NCBI RefSeq assembly: GCF_047250365.1
Contig: NZ_JBLBVL010000002.1
Location: 124,001 to 188,000 of the forward strand
Length of the DNA: 64,000 nt
Source: Thaumasiovibrio sp047250365
Lineage (GTDB): Bacteria > Pseudomonadota > Gammaproteobacteria > Enterobacterales > Vibrionaceae
Reading direction: 5' to 3'
The notes beneath the pieces were generated by a model. It searched no databases, had not been told where the DNA came from, and was given only the letters and a program-made list of their open reading frames with translations. Every line of letters starts with the position of its first letter. The first letter of the stretch is position 1. This document shows positions 35,739 to 43,299 of the stretch, piece by piece. Position numbers and translations under genes: made by a program.

Positions 35739-37307
35739 TTATCTCGGTTCGGAACGAAGACCCAAGACAAGGCTGACACACATCGCCAATAAGACGAAGA
35801 CAAATGGTAATGCGGTTGATACCGCCCCCGCTTGTAACGCCTCTATCGCTTCTGTACCGCCTATCCATAGCATGGCGGCAGCAATGGCACCTTCAATAAA
35901 GGCCCAGAACATACGCTGAAGCACAGGGGCATCAATTTTTCCGCCCGCTGTAATACTATCGATCACCAATGAGCCAGAGTCTGACGAGGTAATAAAGAAG
36001 ACCATAACCAAAACAATCGCAATCACTGACAGAGCAGAGCTAAATGGCAGCGCATCAAACATTTGGAACATCGCCAGTGAAACATCTGTTAAGCCTTCTT
36101 CACCTAATGTCCCCGTACCTGACTGTACTTGATCAATTGCTTGTCCGCCAAAAATGGACATCCACAACACGGTAAACAGTGTTGGCACAAACAAAACGCC
36201 AAAAATAAACTCACGAATTGAACGGCCTTTTGATACGCGTGCTATGAACATACCAACAAAAGGAGACCAAGAGATAAACCACGCCCAATAGAAGATGGTC
36301 CACCCCTGCATCCAAGCTTCATCATTGCGACCGTGTGGGTTACTTAGTGGCAGAATATTTTCAATATAACCGCCTAATAGCTCTGGAATCGTTCCCATTG
36401 AGACAGAGAAACCAACCAAACCACAGAAAACAAGTAACACAACAGCGATTACCATATTGATATTACTCAATAACTTAACGCCACCATCAATACCACGAAG
36501 CACAGAGATAACCGCAAGGAGGGTCACAAAAGCAATAACCGCAACTTGAACACCCAGTCCATTAGTAATACCAAAGACATGCTCAATACCACTTGCTGCC
36601 TGCTGCGCACCTAAACCTAAAGAGGTCGCCAAACCAAACAGAGTCGCCAGTACAGCCAAGATATCAACGACATGACCAGGCCACCCCCATGCACGATCCC
36701 CTAAAATTGGGTAAAAAATAGAACGGATCGAGAGAGGAAGTCCCTTATTGTAGGTAAAGAAAGCAAGAGACAAGCCCACAACGCCATAAATAGACCAAGG
36801 ATGAATACCCCAGTGGAACATCACTGCACCCAGTGCCAAGCGTTTTGCCTCGACACTATTCGGCTCAACCCCTAATGGTGTTTCAAACCAACCGGTGAAA
36901 TAAGCCACTGGCTCGGCAACACCCCAGAACATTAAGCCAATTCCCATGCCCGCAGCAAATAGCATCGCTAGCCATGACACGCGAGAATGCTCAGGTTCTG
37001 CGTCACGTCCACCGATTTTAATCCGCCCAACCGGTAAAACAGCTAACGCTAAACAGAAAACCACAAACAGGTTTGCTGACCACAGAAACAATGCATCAAA
37101 ACGGGCAATAATGCTCCATTTAACGCCATCTAACGCCGCCTTCGCGACGGCGGTGTCACTCAATACTACCGCAACTAAAAATAGCGTGATCAGTCCAGCG
37201 CTGATCCCAAAAACCGGGTTATGAACATCAAAACCCCATTTCTGAACATTATCTTGTCCTACGGTATAGTCTGTACTATCAATACTATACCTATCGTAAT
37301 CTCTCAT
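35739..37307 (-). CDS. BCCT-family betaine/choline/carnitine-type transporter
   Basis: 522 residues from the ATG at 37307, with GAGGGAG just upstream; the open frame reaching 37403 is excluded by a promoter lying inside it. About 12 membrane helices. BCCT landmarks: AAGMGIGLMFWGVAEP (glycine-rich TM3, the Na+-coupled form), WGIHPWSIYGVVGLSLAFF, and WTIFYWAWFISWSPFVGMF in TM8. It imports a trimethylammonium or similar osmolyte; substrate cannot be read from sequence. Likely used for salt adaptation, consistent with a marine host. Confidence 0.92.
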   Translation of the reverse strand: MRDYDRYSIDSTDYTVGQDNVQKWGFDVHNPVFGISAGLITLFLVAVVLSDTAVAKAALDGVKWSIIARFDALFLWSANLFVVFCLALAVLPVGRIKIGGRDAEPEHSRVSWLAMLFAAGMGIGLMFWGVAEPVAYFTGWFETPLGVEPNSVEAKRLALGAVMFHWGIHPWSIYGVVGLSLAFFTYNKGLPLSIRSIFYPILGDRAWGWPGHVVDILAVLATLFGLATSLGLGAQQAASGIEHVFGITNGLGVQVAVIAFVTLLAVISVLRGIDGGVKLLSNINMVIAVVLLVFCGLVGFSVSMGTIPELLGGYIENILPLSNPHGRNDEAWMQGWTIFYWAWFISWSPFVGMFIARVSKGRSIREFIFGVLFVPTLFTVLWMSIFGGQAIDQVQSGTGTLGEEGLTDVSLAMFQMFDALPFSSALSVIAIVLVMVFFITSSDSGSLVIDSITAGGKIDAPVLQRMFWAFIEGAIAAAMLWIGGTEAIEALQAGAVSTALPFVFVLLAMCVSLVLGLRSEPR

Positions 37308-37374
37308 ATGCTCCCTCAAACTAATACTTCGAACAGCAACATTTCGTACTGTAATCATTTTTAGTAATCGCAGA

Positions 37375-37403
37375 TCTAAACATTTTGCGCCCCCAACTGT
37401 CAA
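37375..37403 (-). promoter_or_regulatory. Probable promoter of the BCCT transporter gene
   Basis: Minus strand TTGACA (37398-37403), 17-nt spacer, TTTAGA (37375-37380). It would give a leader of about 60 nt before the ATG at 37307. Confidence 0.6.
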
Positions 37404-37491
37404 TCCTATGATTTTGTTACTACGACCACAGTTAACGCAAACTAAAATCGCATATAACCCCTCGCCAGCTCAACCCTTTACTCTATTTAGT

Positions 37492-37507
37492 ATGGATGAA
37501 CATCCAT
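37492..37507. repeat. Perfect dyad ATGGATG-AA-CATCCAT
   Basis: Seven-base arms around AA, located between the two divergent genes. It has the form of a TetR-type operator; no regulator gene is adjacent. Confidence 0.5.
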
Positions 37508-37646
37508 TCGTGCTCTAATTAAATCATTATGCCATTGTTTGGAATCGCTCAACCAAATGGCGCATTATTGGCTATATTATTGTTAGTAATGGACTTTACA
37601 TACGCTCTACATAGCACCTAATCATTGTGCAACGCTAAAGGTAATA

Positions 37647-38759
37647 ATGACAAAGAAGTGTTTACTGCTCACTGGAGGAGGAGCCCGCGCGGCTTACCAA
37701 GTTGGGGTAATGAAAGCCATCGCCTCTTGGTACCCTCGTGTACACCGCAGTCCATTCACCCTCTATTGCGGCACGTCTGCAGGAGCCATTAACGCGGTCT
37801 CAATGGCCTGCTACGCCTCTAGTTTTCATTTAGGCGCCAAAAAACTCGAGTGGCTCTGGGGAAGATTACATACAGAGCGAATTTTCGCAGCGCATTGGCC
37901 AGGTGTCATGCACCATTTAGGACGGCAAGGCCTGTCACGACTGCAAGGCGAAAGTGGGCGCCAATACCCGTTTAGCCTCTTTGACAACCGTCCGTTGCGC
38001 CAACTGTTAAAACAAGTGATCAACTATTCCAGAATAGAAAAGCAGCTTCACCAGCAATGCCTTTCTGGCTTAAGTGTCACCGCTTCACGTTATCGTGATG
38101 GTCACTCAGTCAGTTTTTTCCAAGGTGATCCGCAATGTATTGAATGGCAAGCGAGTAAACAAGAAGGAAAGCGTACACTGCTCAATACCGAACACCTACT
38201 CGCATCATCCGCCATTCCTTTACTCTTTCCCGCCTCACACATTGCGGGCCACTATTATGGCGACGGCTCTGTACACCAACTATCTCCTCTCAAGCCCGCC
38301 ATAAAAATGGGCGCAGAACGCATCCTCATTATTGATCTTATTCATAGCTCAGTAGCACCAGTAACCACAGAGTCCCCTCCTGGTCTAGCTCAACTTGGAG
38401 GGCATCTGATGGACACCATTTTCAGTGATTCTCTCGAAGCAGATTTAAACCACATGCATCACCTTAATACCTTTATTGCCGGACTCAGCCCTCAGAGCCG
38501 CCAAGATTGCCCTCTCAAGCATATTGACGCCCTGCATCTCTCGCCAACACGTCCCTTTGACACGTTAGCAAGACAGTATTATTGCCATATGCCCCTTGCC
38601 GCGCGATTACTGCTACAAGCCATTGGTATCAGTCCGAAAAAAGATGCAGCTATCACCAGTTATATCTTGTTTGAGCCAAACTATATCCAAGCCCTTATCC
38701 AACGCGGTGTCGAAGACACCTTAGAGCGAGAAACAGAAATACGTCTGTTCCTCTCCTAA
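37647..38759 (+). CDS. Patatin-like phospholipase
   Basis: 370 residues. The oxyanion motif LTGGGARAAYQVGV (9-22), the nucleophile elbow GTSAG (S44) and the catalytic aspartate in GDGS (D206) make a complete Ser-Asp dyad. No signal peptide, so cytosolic or membrane-peripheral. The family hydrolyses phospholipid acyl chains; targets here are unknown. It has its own upstream region and no apparent partner; a TAAAGGTAATA leader lies before the ATG. Confidence 0.9.
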   Translation: MTKKCLLLTGGGARAAYQVGVMKAIASWYPRVHRSPFTLYCGTSAGAINAVSMACYASSFHLGAKKLEWLWGRLHTERIFAAHWPGVMHHLGRQGLSRLQGESGRQYPFSLFDNRPLRQLLKQVINYSRIEKQLHQQCLSGLSVTASRYRDGHSVSFFQGDPQCIEWQASKQEGKRTLLNTEHLLASSAIPLLFPASHIAGHYYGDGSVHQLSPLKPAIKMGAERILIIDLIHSSVAPVTTESPPGLAQLGGHLMDTIFSDSLEADLNHMHHLNTFIAGLSPQSRQDCPLKHIDALHLSPTRPFDTLARQYYCHMPLAARLLLQAIGISPKKDAAITSYILFEPNYIQALIQRGVEDTLERETEIRLFLS

Positions 38760-38807
38760 CCCCCATCTCTCCTGTTTTTATCCGTATGGCTGTGTCGATT
38801 TTAATTC

Positions 38808-38816
38808 TGGTATAAT
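38808..38816 (+). promoter_or_regulatory. Extended -10 promoter for yaeP
   Basis: TGG-TATAAT, a perfect -10 with extended TG. No good -35 is seen. Transcription from here gives a leader of about 115 nt before yaeP. Confidence 0.65.
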
Positions 38817-38937
38817 GCTCGCGACGCGTCGCCAATGGCGGCCAATACCTTTAACTACCAGTTATCTGCTGGCGGAGACTGTCGCGCTATCGCGCAATGG
38901 CAAGATGATTATCACCGTCAGCCTCGAGGGAAATGAG

Positions 38938-39141
38938 ATGAAAGTTTACGACTGCTGTGAATTAATCCGAATTAGCTATGCCCAGATCGGCGGTGGAGAA
39001 CAAGGTTATATTCCCAACGCCATTGCCTGTGCTGTACGCGCGCTCAACGCCGTCGCCAACAATGAGCAACTACCACTCGACGTTAGAGAGCAATCCGCTT
39101 TTGCTGCTGCAAATCTATTAATGAGTGATCACGAGGATTAA
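38938..39141 (+). CDS. yaeP: YaeP family protein
   Basis: 67 residues from ATG at 38938 with GAGG eight bases upstream. It matches E. coli YaeP throughout: CCELIRISYAQIGGGEQGYI, then REQSAFAAANLLMSDHED. Function unknown. In E. coli it lies beside rof and tilS; here tilS is two genes away, but rof was not found. The open frame continues upstream to 38815, inside the promoter, so that extension is not coding. One base separates it from the next gene. Confidence 0.9.
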   Translation: MKVYDCCELIRISYAQIGGGEQGYIPNAIACAVRALNAVANNEQLPLDVREQSAFAAANLLMSDHED

Positions 39142-39142
39142 G

Positions 39143-39331
39143 ATGGATATTCGTAACTACAAAAAGATGGATCCCGTGATGCTGATGAGCATCATCAATA
39201 TGAAGATCCGTGATGAGTATGGCGATTTAAATAACCTTGTCGCTGCACTAGAGCTCGATAAAGAGGCGCTCATCAACAAATTGGCGATGGCAGGGTTTGA
39301 TTACTTACCAGAAGCGAAACAATTCCGCTAA
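39143..39331 (+). CDS. DUF4250 domain protein
   Basis: 62 residues from ATG at 39143 with GAGG six bases upstream. Sequence NYKKMDPVMLMSIINMKIRD, then a YGDLNNLVAALELDKEALINKL helix pair and the ending YLPEAKQFR fits the DUF4250 family of small helical proteins, some fused to or resembling helix-turn-helix modules. Function unknown. It is co-transcribed with yaeP and followed by a strong terminator. Confidence 0.85.
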   Translation: MDIRNYKKMDPVMLMSIINMKIRDEYGDLNNLVAALELDKEALINKLAMAGFDYLPEAKQFR

Positions 39332-39334
39332 AAA

Positions 39335-39365
39335 AGGCGCACCATGATGTGCGCCTCTTTTTTTT
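39335..39365 (+). terminator. Terminator after the yaeP-DUF4250 pair
   Basis: AGGCGCAC, loop CATGAT, GTGCGCCT followed by C and eight or more T. Confidence 0.93.
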
Positions 39366-39402
39366 CTACCTAATGCTAATAAAGTAAATACAAAGCAATC
39401 AC

Positions 39403-40746
39403 TTAAAACATTGTCACCCACAGTACCGTAAAGACCAATACCGGGCAGATAAACTTCACATAATAAGTCCAAGCCTTTCCAAACCAGCTCTGTGCAAACT
39501 GTGCATCACCTTGAGCAATTTCACTCAATTTACCGTGCCGAGACCAAATCCAGCCTCCAAACAGACAAAAGAGCAAAGCAGCAAAAGGCTGGAAATACTG
39601 TGTCGCGATCATAGCGACAAGACCAAACAGCGCGGGAAAATTAAATACCACAACAGCACTACATACACATAGCAGCCCACCCAGCAACCAACTGGTTTTG
39701 CCACGCGCCACATTCATTCGCTCGCTCATCAATGCAACCGGACACTCCAGCATTGAAATAGATGAAGTCAACGCCGCTACCGTCATTAATGCAAAGAAGA
39801 TCAAAGCGACCACTTCACCAACGACACCAAGACGCTCAAATAGCATAGGCAGTACACTAAACACCAAGGTATCAGAGTCGATCAACTGCTGATTCGCATC
39901 GTATATCTCTACCCCATTATGCATGGCCACAAACATCGCAGGCAGTACGACTAAGCCTGCCAGAAAGGCGACGCCTGTATCGACTAAAGTTACCGACATG
40001 GCGACTTTTGGCAGAGACTCTTGCTTACTGAGATAAGAGCCATAGATCAACATTGAGCAGCCACCAATGGTGAGTGAGAAAAAGCCCTGTCCCATCGCTG
40101 CCAAGATCAGATCTTTATCCAGCACACGGGAAAAATCAGGAATCAAATAGTGTTTAAGCCCTTCAATCGCACCTTGCTGCGTTAAAATGTAAGCAAAGAG
40201 CGAGAGAAAGAGCGCCAATAGTGCAGGCATCAAACGTTTTGACCACTTCTCAATACCCTGCTTTACCCCTGACTTGACAATCATAATCGTCAACAGATAG
40301 AACAGCACCATGCCAAATAAGTTACGTAAAACAGAGAAGCCATTGAGCCATTCAGCCGCCACGGTTAAACCGACCAGCTGTGCCATCGATCCTAACAACG
40401 AACTGATTAACCAACCTGCGACAACGCTATAAAATACTAGAACCAAACAGGGAACAGCTAACCCAACCCAGCCAACCCCTTCCCCTAACAGACGAGTAAA
40501 GCGAGTTGATGCCAATGAGCGCATACTATCAATAGGATTGGCTTGACCATGGCGTCCAATCGCTAGCTCTACCAATAGCATTGGATAAGCCACCAGCAGA
40601 ATCATTAATAGATAAATAAATAGAAACGCACCGCCTCCATTAGAAGCCGCTTGCGTCGGGAAGCCCCAGATGTTTCCTAAACCGACCGCTGCACCAGCGG
40701 CGGCTAAGACAAAGCCCATACGGGAGCTGAAATGTTCGCGTTGCAT
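39403..40746 (-). CDS. Neurotransmitter:sodium symporter (NSS) family transporter
   Basis: 447 residues from the ATG at 40746 (AGG seven bases upstream; an ATG two codons earlier is too close to it). About 11 membrane helices. The TM1 motif GAAVGLGNIWGFPTQAASNGGGAF is split here as GLGNIWGFPTQA and NGGGAF; the arginine found in LeuT (R30, outer gate) is Gly. Bacterial members import amino acids with Na+. A TrpR-like operator over the promoter suggests an aromatic amino acid such as tryptophan as substrate (inference). Confidence 0.9.
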   Translation of the reverse strand: MQREHFSSRMGFVLAAAGAAVGLGNIWGFPTQAASNGGGAFLFIYLLMILLVAYPMLLVELAIGRHGQANPIDSMRSLASTRFTRLLGEGVGWVGLAVPCLVLVFYSVVAGWLISSLLGSMAQLVGLTVAAEWLNGFSVLRNLFGMVLFYLLTIMIVKSGVKQGIEKWSKRLMPALLALFLSLFAYILTQQGAIEGLKHYLIPDFSRVLDKDLILAAMGQGFFSLTIGGCSMLIYGSYLSKQESLPKVAMSVTLVDTGVAFLAGLVVLPAMFVAMHNGVEIYDANQQLIDSDTLVFSVLPMLFERLGVVGEVVALIFFALMTVAALTSSISMLECPVALMSERMNVARGKTSWLLGGLLCVCSAVVVFNFPALFGLVAMIATQYFQPFAALLFCLFGGWIWSRHGKLSEIAQGDAQFAQSWFGKAWTYYVKFICPVLVFTVLWVTMF

Positions 40747-40762
40747 TACCATACCTCATAAA

Positions 40763-40791
40763 CTAGTAGCCTAGTACACTAGTCGACTATA
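40763..40791 (-). promoter_or_regulatory. TrpR-like operator and -10 upstream of the NSS transporter
   Basis: Three CTAG words at 40763, 40771 and 40779, each 4 nt apart. The best frame, ACTAGT-AGC-CTAGTACA, agrees with the TrpR consensus (GTACTAGTTAACTAGTAC) over most positions. A -10-like TATAGT on the minus strand lies at 40786-40791, so a bound repressor would block transcription. Confidence 0.65.
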
Positions 40792-40884
40792 GCGGCGATT
40801 GCAAAAAAACAACGTGATTAGATAGCACAGCAGTGGAAAGCTAGTGTTACAGACAACAATAAAAGGCAATGGCAGCAAGATATG

Positions 40885-42207
40885 CTACGCGCGCCAATGC
40901 AATGTTAGCGCCTGCCCCTGAAACCCTTCACAAACAAAGAGCCCGGCAATGGCAGCCAATTGATCGCCATAAAAAATCATTGGCAAACGCGTGCGTTGCC
41001 AACTCGGTACAGCCATCTCTTGGTAGAGTTTCTTTAATTTTCTGCGCCCTGCTGTGCGCCCAACAGGTTGTACTTTTAATCCAGACACCGCAAAACGCAC
41101 GGTAATCACTTCATTATCTTCAGGCATCCGTAAACACAACGAACCTTGCTTTTCCTTATTCAACAACAGCTCTCCAACTCCCTCTGGCAAAGACAATGGC
41201 TGCTCTAAATGCAGTGGCGACTGCCAAGCAGATAAATCAGCCACTAACGGAACCAGCTCGAGTCGTTGCTTGAATCGACGCAACTGAACGCCTGTTAGCT
41301 GAAACGCGGGATTGGCATCCGATTTCGCCAAAATAACATCTTGCAAAATTTGCTCTAACTGACGCTGAGTCGGCATCTGAATGCGGTGATATTGCAACCA
41401 CCGTCGCAATAGTTGCCGTTGCATCAGGCGGGGCTGGGCGCACAACGGCTCACAGTTCAAGGTTCCACGCTCATCCATCGCGGCCTCCAACTTATCAGCA
41501 AGAAGCAGGTCAAGAAGCTGTTCTTGTTCCGCGCAAAGTTGCGCACTTCTGCTCACTGCAGCAGAAAAGTCGGGCCAACGCTGCGTTAAGAGCGGCACCA
41601 CATCATGGCGAAGGAAGTTACGCTCATAACGACTATCTTGATTGCTTTCATCTTCTACCCAAGACAAGTGCTGCTCGGTAGCATAAAGCTCCAACTCACG
41701 ACGCGTTACATTCTTCAATAATGGACGCAGATGTGATCCTTGCGCAAACGGCGCCACAACAGGCATGGCTGATAACCCTTTAGGACCACTGCCACGTTTT
41801 AGCGCTAATAAGACTGTCTCACACTGATCATCACGGTGTTGTGCAGTGAGTAACACGGTCTTGGCATCCATTTCCAACGCTAATGCGCTATAACGCGCTT
41901 GTCGTGCAGCCTGCTCAACACCGCCATTACTGGGGTCTACTGTTACTCGTAATACTGTTAACGCGATACCATACCCATCACACCATTGCTGGCATTGGTT
42001 GGCCCAAGCATCGGCATTAGCACTCAAACCATGATGGATATGTACAGCACGGCAATGTACATCAGGGTGCAACTGCTGGTAACGAGCTAACAGATCAAGC
42101 ATCACGCGAGAGTCTAAACCACCGCTGAGGGCTAATAGAAGGGTAGAACCTTGATGGTTTGGGGGTAGATGTTGAGTAATGATGGGCTCAACATGATGAA
42201 AAAGCAT
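40885..42207 (-). CDS. tilS: TilS, tRNA(Ile) lysidine synthetase
   Basis: 440 residues from the ATG at 42207; the open frame reaches further up but the N-terminus MLFHHVEPIITQ fits. PP-loop SGGLDSRVMLDLL binds ATP; HHGLSANADAWANQCQQ and AARQARYSAL are typical. The N-type domain is followed by the two TilS C-terminal domains. The enzyme converts C34 of tRNA-Ile(CAU) to lysidine, which is essential. It lies after accA, as in E. coli. Confidence 0.95.
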   Translation of the reverse strand: MLFHHVEPIITQHLPPNHQGSTLLLALSGGLDSRVMLDLLARYQQLHPDVHCRAVHIHHGLSANADAWANQCQQWCDGYGIALTVLRVTVDPSNGGVEQAARQARYSALALEMDAKTVLLTAQHRDDQCETVLLALKRGSGPKGLSAMPVVAPFAQGSHLRPLLKNVTRRELELYATEQHLSWVEDESNQDSRYERNFLRHDVVPLLTQRWPDFSAAVSRSAQLCAEQEQLLDLLLADKLEAAMDERGTLNCEPLCAQPRLMQRQLLRRWLQYHRIQMPTQRQLEQILQDVILAKSDANPAFQLTGVQLRRFKQRLELVPLVADLSAWQSPLHLEQPLSLPEGVGELLLNKEKQGSLCLRMPEDNEVITVRFAVSGLKVQPVGRTAGRRKLKKLYQEMAVPSWQRTRLPMIFYGDQLAAIAGLFVCEGFQGQALTLHWRA

Positions 42208-42286
42208 GACAATCCGATAGTCAGAGGATGATAGTAGGATTGTTGAGGAGATAGTCCGGCAAGTCAATGCCGGACTCACGATTTGA

Positions 42287-43246
42287 TCAGCAGTAGCCGT
42301 AGTTCATCAATCGCTGATAACGACGCTCTAATAACGACTCTGTATCTAGCGCTTGTAGATCAGCTAAATTCGCCAGTAGCTGGGTCTTCAACGAAGCCGC
42401 CATCTGCTGCACATTACGGTGTGCGCCACCTAATGGCTCATCAACAATCTGATCGATTAAGCCTAGCTCTTTAAGTCGAGGTGCCGTCATGCCCATTGCT
42501 TCAGCGGCTTGATCAGCCTTATTGGCATCACGCCACAAGATCGACGCACAGCCTTCCGGCGAGATCACAGAGTAGGTCGAGTATTGCAGCATGTTTACGG
42601 CATCACCAACGCCAATGGCCAATGCGCCACCAGAACCACCCTCGCCCACGACATTACAAATCACCGGCACTTTAAGGCTAGACATGACTTTAAGGTTACG
42701 GGCAATGGCTTCTGACTGACCACGCTCTTCTGCACCAACACCAGGATAAGCACCTGCAGTATCAATGAAGGTGATCACTGGCATATTAAAACGCTCTGCC
42801 ATTTGCATCAGTCTTAATGCCTTGCGGTAGCCTTCCGGTTTTGGCATACCAAAGTTGCGAAAGACCTTTTCTTTCGTTTCTCTTCCTTTTTGATGGCCGA
42901 TAACCATAACGGGTTGACCTTCCAGTCGCGCAATGCCACCCACTAAAGCTTTGTCGTCTGCGTAAGCACGATCACCACACAACTCATCAAACTCAGTGAA
43001 GATATGTTCGATATAGTCATACACATACGGACGTTGCGGATGGCGAGCCAGTTGCGCTACCTGCCATGCCCCAAGATCTGAAAATATCTTTGTTGTCAGC
43101 TCAAGGCTCTTCTTTTCAAGCTGTTCAATTTCTTTGCCTAAATCTACAGCGCCATTTTCATCATGGCGAGAGACGCCGCGCAAAGCTTCTATTTTGGCTT
43201 CTAGCTCCGCAATCGGCTGTTCAAATTCTAGAAAGTTAAGGCTCAT
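42287..43246 (-). CDS. accA: Acetyl-CoA carboxylase carboxyltransferase subunit alpha
   Basis: 319 residues, the E. coli length. Conserved regions: LNFLEFEQPIAELEAKIEAL coiled N-terminus, GGIARLEGQPVMVIGHQKGR, FGMPKPEGYRKALRLM, FIDTAGAYPGVGAEERGQSE and GEGGSGGALAIG, forming half of the carboxyltransferase site. It works with AccD (encoded elsewhere) to make malonyl-CoA. It lies 53 nt downstream of dnaE. Confidence 0.98.
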   Translation of the reverse strand: MSLNFLEFEQPIAELEAKIEALRGVSRHDENGAVDLGKEIEQLEKKSLELTTKIFSDLGAWQVAQLARHPQRPYVYDYIEHIFTEFDELCGDRAYADDKALVGGIARLEGQPVMVIGHQKGRETKEKVFRNFGMPKPEGYRKALRLMQMAERFNMPVITFIDTAGAYPGVGAEERGQSEAIARNLKVMSSLKVPVICNVVGEGGSGGALAIGVGDAVNMLQYSTYSVISPEGCASILWRDANKADQAAEAMGMTAPRLKELGLIDQIVDEPLGGAHRNVQQMAASLKTQLLANLADLQALDTESLLERRYQRLMNYGYC

Positions 43247-43299
43247 ACTAATTCAAATCCTTTTTATGCCAGCTACTCTTTGCAGCGGCACATACGGGG

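Larger units (their letters stand above)
37308..37646. other. 339-bp gap between the divergent BCCT and patatin genes
   Basis: No credible gene. It holds the BCCT promoter and a 16-bp dyad at 37492-37507, and AT-rich DNA that presumably includes the patatin promoter (several TATATT/TTATTG stretches near 37570-37590), none decisive. Confidence 0.6.

Noticed and set aside
37308..37403. Longer BCCT start at 37403
   Set aside because: The extra codons lie over a -35/-10 pair, and the ATG at 37307 has a good ribosome site.
38815..38937. N-terminal extension of yaeP resembling Rof (WRPIPL...)
   Set aside because: The would-be ATG overlaps the -10 TATAAT, and similarity to Rof is too slight.
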